A stretch of DNA of 64,000 bases from Linanthus parryae (taxonomy: Eukaryota > Streptophyta > Magnoliopsida > Ericales > Polemoniaceae), in assembly GCA_023055425.1 (NCBI GenBank), contig JALGPY010000010.1, positions 50,900,165 through 50,964,164 on the forward strand. The letters run 5' to 3'. A program made the translations under genes and the position numbers. Of this stretch, positions 32,214 to 43,179 are shown one piece after another. The notes beneath the pieces were generated by a model. It was not told the origin of the DNA. It saw only the letters and a program-made list of their open reading frames with translations, and did no database searches. The first letter of the stretch is position 1. Each line of letters opens with the position of its first letter.

Positions 32214-32717
32214 TTGATAGCTGGTTTTACAATTTTCAAAGGTTAAGATTTCAGTTGTATAATAAATAACTTGGCTGTCTTTGAGCCATCCAATTTACTC
32301 GACATGTATCAAGAAAATATTCAAATTGATATCCAGATAAGGATTTTTGGAGTGGAAAAACATAATCAATCACAAACTAGCTGGTGATATTATCATGGAA
32401 GGCTCGGTCTATATGTCATCAAATTCAGAAACGGTATCAGTCATGAGTTTGTTCAGTGTCTTTCAATTACAGTTAATAACTAAAATACTATAAAAAGTCT
32501 AAGATCCTAGTTGAAAATATAATAGTTCTATCCAAAATATATTGTACCCACATAAATAATCATATATGTCATACAAGGATAAATAGCTACCATCACTTTA
32601 CACGGGTATCTTGAAAATTTGTCAGACAAGGATAGAAAGCCTTTTTTCTAAGCTTATAAATAAATAGCTACAAAGGCACATGCTACAGCATCACTTTCCT
32701 CCTTCATATCTCTGAAT
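32214..32717 (+). other. Intergenic spacer and promoter remnant of the B1 P450 pseudogene
   Basis: No ORF. It matches 50690-51230 in B2. A TATA-like TTATAAATAA lies at 32654-32663, about 55 bases before the pseudogene ATG. B2 has TATATAAATA at the equivalent place (51165-51174). The region otherwise looks like ordinary plant upstream DNA. Confidence 0.55.
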
Positions 32718-34108
32718 ATGGAAGTTTAATATCCTTCAATTCCTATCCTCCTCACTTTCTTCTTTATCTTCTTGTTCATGGTAGTGCGAGAAGCTAAAAA
32801 AGCATACAAGGTAAAGTGATCGGGTTCAAATTTTCCATCAGGACCATGGAAAGTGCCTCTAGTAGGAAACATGCACCAGCTAGCAGTCAGTTCATTGGTT
32901 CATTGCATCAGATATCATTCTCCACTAGAAATGGCCACATAAATTATGAACCAGCTAGCAACCAGTTGATTGTTTCTAACCCAGAAATGGCCACATAAAT
33001 TATGAAAACACATGATACCATCTTTTCTTCCAGACCCTACCTACTAGCTGCTGATATCCTTCTTTACAACTCCACCGATATTGCTTTTTCCCCATACAGC
33101 GATTACCGGAAACAGTTACGGAAAATTTGCACGATGGAGCTCTTAAGCCATCAAGATATCCAAACATTCCGGGGTATCAGGGAAGAGGAGGTATTTAATC
33201 TGATCAGCTCAATTCATCAGATGCTAGAAGAGCACCAATTTATCTTAGTAGGGTAAGTTTCTCACTAACATATGGGATTACTGCAAGAGCCCCTTTTGGT
33301 AACAAATGCAAACACCAGGGAAAAGTTCATCTCAATAGTGGAGGAAATTTAAGCCTTAGTAGGAGGCTTCAGTGTTGCTTATGTGTATCCCTTCGTGAAT
33401 ATTCTACAGCTGATTATTGGAGTGAGAAATAGGTTAGAGAAAGCAGATAAAAGACTCGATGAGATACTGCAGACTATATTGGATGAGAACAAGGTGAAGG
33501 AAGGAGGAAGATAGGAAAGGGAAGAGGACGGGGATGATTTCGTTGTGTCCTTCTAGGAATTCAGAAGCATTCAGTTCCAATTGAGGGATGACAATAGCAA
33601 ACCAGTTATCCAGGTTAGTTTTCCAATCATCCCATTTGAATACTAATTTAGAAACTACACAAAGATTTTTAATTCAGACTAACATCTTATGCCAATCCCA
33701 TTTCAGGACATTTTCAGCGGTGGGGGCGAGCGATCATCAACCACAGTAGAATGGCCAATCTCTGAACTGCTGAAAAATCCTGAAATTATGTGAAGAACAC
33801 AAGTTGAAGAAAAAGGGAATGTCCATGAATCGGGACTTCATGAATTGAAATACTTGAAACTGGTGATCAAAGAAACCTTATTGTGTTTGTATCAGTAATT
33901 CTTCCCGTTTGGTGCTGGAAGAAGGATGTATCCAGGGATAGATTTTGCAATTCCAGACATAGAGCTTCTGCTGGAACAGTTATACCATTTTGATTGGAAA
34001 ATTCTAGGATCGAGACAAGAAAATTTTGATATGATAGAGGCCTTTGGTGCTTCAGTGAGGAGAAAGAATGATCTCTGTTTCATTCCCGTTCCTTATCAAT
34101 ATTCTTAA
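32718..34108 (+). pseudogene. CYP71D-like P450 pseudogene, B1
   Basis: Two exons: 32718-33613 and 33707-34108, separated by a 93-base intron with GTTAGT donor and TTTCAG acceptor at the position usual for plant A-type P450s. ATG at 32718 is followed by a stop at codon 4 (MEV). Visible pieces are a hydrophobic anchor, PSGPWKVPLVGNMHQLA in a shifted frame, KTHDTIFSSRPYLLAADILL, FSPYSDYRKQLRKICTMELL (helix C R instead of W), and exon 2 YLKLVIKETLL. A deletion then removes everything from the K helix to the heme loop, which reads FGAGRRMYPG: the heme-ligating cysteine is tyrosine. The tail DIELLLEQLYHFDWKI and ASVRRKNDLCFIPVPYQ is complete. Stops occur at about 32995, 33350 and 33513. It could not make an active enzyme. 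Confidence 0.93.
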
Positions 34109-34469
34109 GTTAATAAGATCAGACAGAATATGTCTTTTGTGTGAATGACCATGTTGTCATTGATGTATTCATTTATAGAATTATCGGAGAACCACGTTGG
34201 GAGGTCTATGTACCTATAGGTATTTACCATAATGTATTCATTCCTTATAGGGGAATTCATTGATGTATTCATTCCTTTCAGGGAACGTATTGCCCGTTTT
34301 CATCCTATCATAACTTTACCCATAATCTTACCTCAAACATAGCAGAAATAGTGATGACGTTATGTTATAAATCTGTAAATGAAATTTGTAAGGAGAAGAA
34401 CCTGTTCAGGGAAGAAGTAAAAGCCTGGAGGATTTATTGATACTGTGTGAATCTATATGAACACTAGAT

Positions 34470-34840
34470 TTTGTTTTATGGGTTCCAACTTCCAGCTTTG
34501 GGTACATCCAGTTTTGTTATGGGAGAAGTATATGTCCATTGTCCCAGTGTATCATTTATACATCAAACATTGAGCTTCCATTTGCACAGTCGTATAGCCA
34601 TTGTGATTTGGAAATTCTTGGTCGAAGAAGGCATGAAGAATTTGACATGCGAAGGCCATTGGTTTGTCAGAGAGAAGTCAGGTGGAAGAAGGCATGAAGA
34701 ATTTGCTGTACCATTTTGATTGGAAAATTCCAGGATCAAGGCAAGAAGATTTCCATATGATAGAGGCGTTTGCTGCTTCAGTGACGAGAAAGAATGATCT
34801 GTGTTTGATTCCTTTTCCTAATCAATGTCCTTATGTTAAT
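34470..34840 (+). pseudogene. Two extra P450 C-terminal tails, B1
   Basis: In one frame YGRSICPLSQCII keeps the heme cysteine and runs to NIELPFAQS and GRRRHEEFDM. It is followed by a second tail LLYHFDWKIPGSRQEDFHM then ASVTRKNDLCLIPFPNQ. B2 has the same pair at 53140-53520. These are remnants of further gene copies in the tandem array with no exon 1 attached. Confidence 0.8.
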
Positions 34841-35837
34841 AAGATCACTCTGAATATATCTTCAGTTTGCATGATCATGTTTTTATTGGTGAGCATTTGT
34901 TGGAAGTGTTTGTAAATTTATTGTGTTCGTATCAGTAATTTTTTTTCCGTTAATTATTCCACATATCATAGGACTTTTTGAAACATAAGAGGTCCTTGCG
35001 ACTGGACGAACAGGCCCCTAAGGTCAGCTTTAAAAGATAGAAGCTCTCGCTAGCATTTGAGGAATAACAGTGATGTAGGACCAAGTATGTCGAAAATAAT
35101 GTTGAAACGAGGAAAGCAGTTTCGGGCAAAACGCAAAATCAGGGGTAAAATCGACAGCATCAGGTTTATGATCGGACCATACCTTATTTCGAGTAGAAAC
35201 GATTTTCTAAAAACAACTCGAGACTATCACGAGCACCGTCTCGGTTTGGTCAAATTCAGTCATCGTGACTGCGAAATCAGTTTTTTTACTGTTTTTGTTA
35301 ATATTTGATTTAATTATTTCTGTTAATAGGAAAGTCCAATTGGTAATCAGTCAATTGGGTTGATCTTAGAATATTTCAGAGTAAGTAGAATATCTTGTTA
35401 GTTAATTGTTTCCTTTTGAGTAATTTTTTGTATTTTAAACTTTTACTTTATTTAAACGATGTAAGCCTTATAGCAAATCAATTTTTTACCTCATTACCAA
35501 TAATATTTTAGAATTCTCATGCTTTGAGAGTCGTTTAATATCCCCGAATCACGTTTATGTTATTCATTTTGTTTTCCGACAGCTTCAAATAGGCACAAAA
35601 CTGGTATCGAATGAAACTCTTTTTTGTTTTTACCAGTTGTCACCAATATGATAGTAAAATATGATCGAAGTTTCAAGACTTGATCATAAGGTTATTGAAT
35701 GAGTATAGACACACGTATTGTTTCATGATGTAATGCTTACGTGACTACTCCATTCACAAGCTGTAAAAAGAGTTGAAAACCAACAACAATCCTAGTGACT
35801 GAAAACGGTGTTGTAGCCGAATTTGTAAGCTTCATAA
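34841..35837. repeat. Non-coding remnant between B1 and A2
   Basis: No gene. It is homologous to 53520-54153 plus 57522-57857 in B2. The stretch 35050-35330 has repeated TCG-rich phrases that look like a decayed LTR but cannot be assigned. At 35495-35530 it gives the uninterrupted version of the site where the copia element is inserted in B2. Confidence 0.6.
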
Positions 35838-37479
35838 TACGTTCTCAAGATAAGAAGGTTGGACTTCTGAAGTCGGGGCTGAGGACAAGATGGAGTGTGT
35901 AAGCAAAAATGTTTTCTGGTAGAGCTCTAAGGATAAGATAGAGATATATGTCATCAACAATCTCACAAATGCTGACTACAATGTTTTGTTATCTTCTTCC
36001 CTACAAGATAAGAAAGCAACACTATTTCAGCATATTGGATAGTGTATCTGGCTAAGGAGTTCCAAATCCCTTCATCTCCAATGTTCTTTTTCTCATGTTA
36101 GTGTTTGTGAACTAAAACGAATAAGATTTTAATAGACAAAAATATATCTTCTCCTTTGAATTAACCCAATAAAAAATCCTTCTATTCTTAAAGCAGGATA
36201 GAAGAAAATAAATTTACATGCAACATCTTGATCGAATCATATGTAATGATCAATAAAATAATTTGAATCCGATTTGGTTTCTCAGGGGAATTCTTTGGAA
36301 CATGTTTATAAGTGTTTTCAAACTATCTTAGGAAAAGGAGAAATAACTCCTAGATGGTCACAGTCACATGCATTCAAGTACATTTAGAACTTGTACATAA
36401 CCTATATGATATACATAAATCCATTAATCATTTAGTTGTATGACATAAACACAACATAAATTTATCAGAGTAATATTCAATCTACAATCTAACCGTTCAC
36501 GGAAGATGGAAACCGTCTCTTCTTTGATGGACTTTCTTGTACTAGTAAATAGCATGTGCTTTACACGTGGGAAATTTATTTACATAATTTTGGTGATTCA
36601 ATGTGATTTTCACATCTTATATATGTGTTTCTTGTAAAAGCACTAAATTATACTATGGTGAAGACATGCGTCATTAATTTGAACTCTCTAACGGGGAAGA
36701 CATGTGTCATGCTTATTTGGACTCTCTAATCAATGGTTATAAGGAAAGCGTAAGTTCCTTCAAATTAATGTGCAACATGACATATTAGTAATCACATAAC
36801 CTCGATCATAATTGTTAACAACTCCTATATATATGATTAATTTATAAGTGCAATTAACTAGTACATTTGATATCATGAGCTACAAAATATTAAACACTCC
36901 ACACATGAAAGGGGGTGATTCTTACCGAGCAAGTATTAATCCTGACAGAGCCCCTCACTAATATTATATCGTATGATCAATTTACCCTTTCGAATCATTA
37001 TTATGTCAACATCCACATTTGTTTAGTGGGTTAGTAGTTTCAAGTTCCAGGAAACCACTCCCTGCAAGTAAGTACTAGTATAATTAAATAGTTAATTTAT
37101 TTATGGGTTCATTCAAGCCAGAAAATAATAATAATGAAATTAAGAAAAATTTTGAAACGGCATTTATGTAAGCTTGACAATACATTCAAGATAGGAAGGT
37201 TAGACTTACGAATTCGGGGACAAAGATGGAGGCTGTAATCAAAAATGATTTCTAGGACACCTTAAGGATAAGATAGAGATTCATGTCCTCAACCATCACA
37301 TAATCGCTGACTACAATAACGTCATCACTAAAAATGTCATATTCTTCTTGTTACAACATAAGAAAGCAACATTGTATCGGCATAATAGATTTTTTATTAT
37401 TAGACCAAGCCTAAAGAATTAAGGCCCAAAGTCTACAGAGAGAGCAGAAGAATGAAGCCGAAAACCGAAGACTTCGGTG
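35838..37479. repeat. Module A, copy 2 (first part)
   Basis: Non-coding; diverged relative of 1040-2515 and 59943-61420. It carries motif R twice (35838-35995 and 37176-37345). It lacks the short LTR element found inside motif R in A1 and A3: the text runs AGAGATATATGTCATCAAC without interruption. No ORF is supported. Confidence 0.75.
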
Positions 37480-37579
37480 CTAAATGCACGTCTGGGAACC
37501 ACAATTTCTGTTCCTAATCAAACAGAGATCAAACATAGTCTCCACCGCCATTCCATTCCAACGCCACCAGCGCTCCAAC

Positions 37580-37990
37580 AAACACGAATCCGGGATATGC
37601 TGAGTCAAGATCAGGCCCTGCTTACCCTCATCAACGCCACCTTAACTGAGGAGGGCGTCGCTCATGTTACTGGTCTAAGAATCTACTACATCTATTTTGT
37701 TATCTCTACAGAGAAGGTATGCTTCCTTGACTTGACCCAATATTCTACATCTGGTTGAAATCTATTCGTGTTAATCTTGATGTGGCTATGATTTCTGTTG
37801 ATGACGAGGACATGCTTTTATGTATTTTGAATAGATTAGCGGATGAATAAAATGCTTTCCTCTCTTATATAGGCACTCAATTTGAAACTCTGTCTCTAGA
37901 AGAGTTGCATGCATTGCTTAAAGCTTGAAGAACGTATGTTGGATTCTACAGAGCGGCGGTGGAAAGAGCGTTGCAACTCCCAACAACCAG
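37580..37990 (+). pseudogene. Copia gag fragment (A2)
   Basis: IRDMLSQDQALLTLINATLT then EEGVAHVTGL matches the central block of plant copia gag, and after a frame change DDEDMLLCILNRLADE and FETLSLEELHALLKA match the next block. A stop lies between them, and the C-terminal half is absent. The counterparts in A1 (3340-3535) and A3 (62240-62438) end earlier, at the inserted gypsy LTR fragment. Confidence 0.85.
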
Positions 37991-38002
37991 CTCTCTCTCA
38001 AA

Positions 38003-38095
38003 TCAATGTTCTTAAGTTGATTAGGAACGTGAATCAAACAGAGATTATTCTTTCTCCTCACTGAAGCAGCAGAGCCACTGTCATATCGAACGTAA
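38003..38095 (-). pseudogene. P450 C-terminal tail, minus strand (A2)
   Basis: The minus strand reads ASVRRKNNLCLIHVPNQL, parallel to the tails of the two main P450 pseudogenes. It is about 30 codons and opposite in orientation to its neighbours, so it came in by a local inversion or as part of a rearranged copy. Confidence 0.75.
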
Positions 38096-38728
38096 AAGGC
38101 ATTGAATTGTTGTTGTTGGAAAGAAGAAACAACGGATTGGTGGTGTACTGGGCCATGGTAAGATCAAAGCGGGGAGCGTGAGGCTTTGATGCCATGAAAG
38201 CCTACATTAGGATTTCATGAAGAGAGCCAAAGAGCCTGTCGGTGAAGACAGAAACAAAACACATAAATGAAGAGAGATGATCAAATATATTGAATGAGGA
38301 AGAAAAGGAGGCTAAAATAAAACACTATTGAACGGTCGCATTTTGCACGATTAGGTTAGACTAGCGTTTGATAATAGCAGAGATTAGACTTCAAGTTATG
38401 AATTAGTACAAATAAACTTACAGAGAGTGGAATGGGGTGCATAATGGACTTTTGGCTCTTATTCTATGTTAGATTGAAGTTCAATTCACTCTTTTCAGTT
38501 TTTACCAATCTGATGGTTGAAAACGGTCAATTCAAAACTTGATTAAAAATGAGTCCAGGCACGTGTCGTTTCATGTAACGCTTACAAGACTACACCTTCC
38601 TTCTCAAGCGGTAAAAAGAGTTGAAAACCAACAACAATCCTTTTGACTAAAGAAGGTCTTGTAGCCGAATTTTTATGAAGTATGGTACGTAGTAAAACTC
38701 TGCGTAAGAGACCTAAAAACCTTAACAG

Positions 38729-39045
38729 GTAACATATGTCCTGGGATATCATTTGCTCTTCCAAACATAGAGCTCCCGTTGGCACAATTATTATACCATT
38801 TTGATTGGGAAACTCCAGGTAGATTAAAGCCAGGAGAATTCGAGTGTATCATTTTCTCACATCAAACATTGTACAAAATGCGTTTGGTTCGTTTCCTAGG
38901 TCCCGTTCGCGCGGTCCTAGTACCATTTTGATTGGGAAATTCCAGGTGGAATAAGGAATGAAGAATTTGACATGGCGGATGCCTTTGGTTTGTTAGTGAC
39001 ACGACAGAGTCATTTCTTTAATATTTCCATTCCTTAGCATCCTAC
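38729..39045 (+). pseudogene. Two P450 heme-region and tail fragments (A2)
   Basis: The first piece (38729-38845) reads ICPGISFALPNIELPLAQLL and YHFDWETPG, the region from the heme cysteine onward. The second (38920-39045) reads YHFDWEIPGGIRNEEFDMAD and ends in a stop. The upstream heme loop is missing. These are tandem remnants like those at 34470-34840. Confidence 0.85.
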
Positions 39046-40284
39046 TAAGGTTATGAAGGATCACTAGGAGCATCTCTGATGCTCATGATCCTGTCATTTC
39101 AGAACATTTTATTACACTCATTTTAAGTAAATAATTTAGGTATTGCGTTAGCACGTCAGATTACCGAGAGGCATTTTGTTCTGCTTATATACTATTAAGG
39201 AGTAGCAACTACAGAAACATAAAGTGTCTGGTATGAGGTAATCTACCGAAGAAGTAATGAAGGAAGCTAATCTATTAAACTAAATTTGTTGTTCAGGAAC
39301 TCAGATGCTTTAAGTTCTTGTAGTTGGGTTCTCATTCATTTCAAGGTGATAGGGTTCTGTTCAATGGCTTGATAGTGTGTATCATCAAAAATATATTCCC
39401 AGAAACACACACAGATATGAATGAGCAACAAGGCATATTGAAAGAACAAGGAAACAAGACATGAATAGACAAAGGGGGCAGAGGAGGTACCAGAGAGAGA
39501 GGAGCGGTTTAAGAGGTGAGTCTCAGCCCGAAACTTACAGACTTGTAGCCAGTGAACTGAGCTAGGGTTTTACAACTCCGGTCACATCGCTTCTTCGCTG
39601 ACTGGAAAGGATCAGAGATGTTGATAGCGACGCCAAATTATTTGAAGCCCAGATCAAATTATTTCCGGTAAGGATCACATCACTTCTTCGCTGACGGGAG
39701 GTAATAGTAGTGATGACGATGGTGATGATATAAAAATTGGGGGTGTTAAGCTATTGACTTCATTTTTGGGTAAAACACATAATTAATCGGAAGTTAGTAC
39801 CACTCCCGTCTGTCCTCTTTGTTTGAAATGGCGATGCGGGGAATAAGAAAAATGCGTTTTGGACTAAAATATCCATAACACAGTCACATGCCATTTACTC
39901 TCTCCTAAAGGCAAGACCACCACAACCTCTCAGCAAACAGCCAGACCACCACCACCACCACCACCACCACCACCACCACCACCACCAAAACCCACATAAA
40001 CATAAACAATAACAATAGATCAAACAATCTCATATCTAAAATCAATTTTTTTATAACATCACATCCAAAAATTAAAACAACAGAAATTAAAAGGCTATTT
40101 ATTCAATTTTGTTTACAGATCCAAACGTCAGATTGAGAAATAGATGAGAAGAAGAAGAAGATCAACGTCGTCCTAGCCTTCCACCACCAGATTGGCGTTG
40201 TCGGCCCCTTCTTCTTCTCCTCAATCGTTCACCGTCGATTTCGCCATCCTCTTTGCCCCCATCATCCATCGCCGCTAACTCACA
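39046..40284. other. Unclassified A2 stretch with CCA microsatellite
   Basis: No supported gene. 39340-39760 has CATCGCTTCTTCGCTGAC twice in near-identical form. A (CCA)n tract runs 39946-39987. On the minus strand 40270-40163 has a 35-codon ORF MDDGGKEDGEIDGERL followed by RRRRRGRQRQ, very basic and short; it is GC-rich relative to its surroundings but has no recognised family. Confidence 0.4.
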
Positions 40285-40589
40285 CTATCGTGCCCCTCTC
40301 TCTCTTTCATAATTTTGTCTCTTTGTCCCTCTCTGATGTGTGTTGTGTTGTGTGGTGTGAGATGAGAGATTAGGATTGAGGTAGAAAAAACTGGGGAGAG
40401 GAATAGGTGGTAGGGATGTGTTCTTTTTGGGATGGTAGTATACTCTTCTTCTTTTATTAAGGTTACCTAAATAGAAAATGGGAACCAAGAGTAGAGATGT
40501 CCCAAAAAGGAAATTGGGAGCCAGAGCAGTGACAGAGTGGTAAGAACTACCACTTTGTTCCTTTTTCTTTCTATCCATTGCAAATTTGC

Positions 40590-41134
40590 ATGGCAGAAGT
40601 TTGTTGATCGCATTAATGTTATAGTTCATGAAGAACTGACTATAACTATCCGACAACGACGGCAGGATGAGATCAGTAGACAACTCTAGGCCAAATGGGA
40701 AGCCTAACCGCTCGAGATTCTCCATGTATCCATCATACGGAGCACAGGAGGCCCGACTGGGTTCCCCTTTGACAGACTGCACTTGAACAGTGCTTTGGAT
40801 ACTTCATACCACTCATGCATCGCCTGCTCTTGGAAGAGCCACTTCAAATGTACGATCATATCGTACGCCTCCATTTTCTCATGTTGCTTATGAAGCTCAG
40901 AGTTCATGGTCCAAAGCATGAGACAAGTCACATCGTTAGAATCATCCAAAACTTTCCGATGTGCTCTCACGTCAGCTAAAACAACATCCTCAGCTGGTGG
41001 GTCGGGAATAGGATTGTCTAATACGTACATTTTCTTTTTTTGGTTGAGAACAATTCTCAAGTTTTTGTACTAGTCCATAAAATTGGATGCAGACAACTTG
41101 TCCTTCTCAAGGACAGACGACACGTTTTCTTACG
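40590..41134 (-). pseudogene. Copia gag, minus strand (A2)
   Basis: Starting near 41120 the minus strand reads LEKDKLSASNFMD, a stop where W is expected, then YKNLRIVLNQKKKMYVLDNP, SNDVTCLMLWTMNSELHKQH, EAYDMIVHLKWLFQEQA and, after a frame change near 40730, ENLERLGFPFGLELSTDLIL and SYSQFFMNYNINAINKLLP. This is a nearly full UBN2-type copia gag core. Its 5-prime end is cut by the Tat-like LTR at 41135. The continuation to 40285 is not gag-like. Confidence 0.88.
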
Positions 41135-42603
41135 TGTTACCGCAAGTGCACGGTTCAAGTAATATAGGGTAAGAGTGAAGTACACGGGAGGAATGTAGTA
41201 AGAATTGTGAGGTTTCCACCCCCAATCAAGTGGCTATATTGAAATAACAAAAAGATATAATGAAACACAGTTTAATTAAGTATGGAGAAGGACTAGGCGA
41301 TCTATGGATCACCTAGGGCGGATAGACAATTCCGGATATAATATTGAAACACGCTAATCCTAATTCAAATATGCCGGGTAACTAGTCACTACGATCTTCT
41401 TTCGATCTCACGTAGTCCTACGTCACAGTCTACTACCGGTCCTGTCGGTCCGCTGGTGTCTACCAAATGGCCAATCCTTTTAAAATCACCTCTTCATCTC
41501 ATTGATTTAGGATTGTGATTATGTTCTCTATCATATTAAGTAAGATCTCTCTCGAGCACCCAACCTAATTACTAGAAATTTCGGGTAGCTACTCCATTGT
41601 TGCTAAGATTGAAGCTCAGAACATGAACAATGACTAAACTAAATTTAACATTAAGTAGAAATCACAACTATGAATCAAAATCATTCTCTAATGGCTGTTC
41701 ATCTCATAAATAGAGTGTGTCAATAACCCTAGTAAAACAATACACCAAAAGACATGAAGAATCGTCACAATCATGAATCCAAAACATGAAGCAATCATAA
41801 TAATCCGGAAAAGAAGAATCTAACATAACCCCTAGGATCCTAGCAAAGAATCTAGCGACTCATAATAGGGAGAAGATACAAATGTTTCTCCATAGATAAT
41901 GAAAGAGAAGAGAAGAAGTGATCAAACGGTGAAATCGCCGAAGAGTAGACGAATCCGTGCAATCCCCAAGCTCCAAGATGCTCTCCAATGGTGTACCCTG
42001 CGTCTCCGGCCTCTCTGGGTATTCTATCACGCTTTTCATCAGCTGGGGCGAGCTTTTAATGTAACTTGGCCGAAATTGCATTTCAGCCCTTCCAGTTTGT
42101 AATTCCCGGACAGAATTGGAAGCTAATCTGGCGTGGGCCGTATCTCCCTCATCCGGACTCCGATTAAGCTTCGTGACCTATAGTTGGAAAGATCTTTGAG
42201 TCTACCTTCATTTGGCACTGTTCGTGCTCCAGAAATCATTGTATATTTTCTTGAGCATCGAAAATAGTGAAGGCTGGTCTTTAGTGACTTTTCCAACTTT
42301 GCTTCCTTTTTACATCTTATTTTCTTCTCTTCATATACCTCTATTCCAAGCATATATAAGCCTCTCATAAGCTCCATTGCACCTATTTTACCTGAGTTAC
42401 AAAAAACTAAACAACCCGTGCAATTATCTTCGCAAATATGAGAGAAAACATGCGAGAATAAGCTAGAAACTATACTTTTCACTCTTAGGCTTATAAATCA
42501 TCAATTTCACATATTTGCGCACACATATCATCTAAATCATGTGAAATAAGCCTAATTGAAGTGATAATAAAGTATCATAATAACTCCTAACGGAGAGTTA
42601 TCA
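41135..42603 (-). mobile_element. Second Tat-like LTR (about 1.47 kb), likely solo
   Basis: Read on the minus strand it starts TGATAACTCTCCG and ends near CGGTAACA. Length and end sequences match the solo LTR at 26230-27701, but the internal text has diverged strongly. I find no clear target duplication (TTACG left, ACAGA right), so ends or status may differ. No palindrome cluster is seen here. ORFs at 41860-42482 are incidental. Confidence 0.6.
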
Positions 42604-43179
42604 ACAGATCGTAGGGATAAAGTCGATGCTTGTTGATTGTTTGCCATTGGAATTCTACAAAATGATAAATATGCAATTTTAGTATTTTGAACAATTAACT
42701 ACATTTAACAATGGCTAGATCATTAAACATAGCTCCCACTATTTTTCTCGGATTAATAGCCCTCACCATTAATGCGGTAAATATCACATACTTTCTAGTG
42801 GGCCAAGATCCATATTTCATTTCCTCTCTGAGCTTGATTTGGCAAGTCACCCAAAGATCAATTATTTAGGTAGGAACACCTTCCAGTTGCATCCAATGCA
42901 AAAATTGGTTCAATTAGGTGAATAACCCATTATTCATTATCTATCCCATATATAACCCCTAATTGCCTTGCCTCTAAGTTTCTCAATCTCATTTAATCAA
43001 CCTAATTGTGTCCAACCTCTTACTCCAACAATCACACATTACTTGATTCTGCCGCTGCATCACACCATGATGAATTAAATCGTCTTGCTTTGGCAACCCC
43101 GAATTTAATAGACCCTAATCATTATGGGTGTTTAAGTAAGAGAAGACAAGACGCAATATTTATCGTTTGAAGGATATCC
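42604..43179. other. Unclassified stretch, LTR-like
   Basis: No gene. On the minus strand a TATATATGGG box near 42950 and the general text suggest a copia LTR belonging to the gag at 40590-41134, but edges and a primer site cannot be set. Confidence 0.35.

Noticed and set aside
41135..42606. Target-site duplication around the second Tat-like LTR
   Set aside because: Flanks TTACG and ACAGA (or GATCG if the end is three bases later) do not match, so insertion boundaries there remain unproven.
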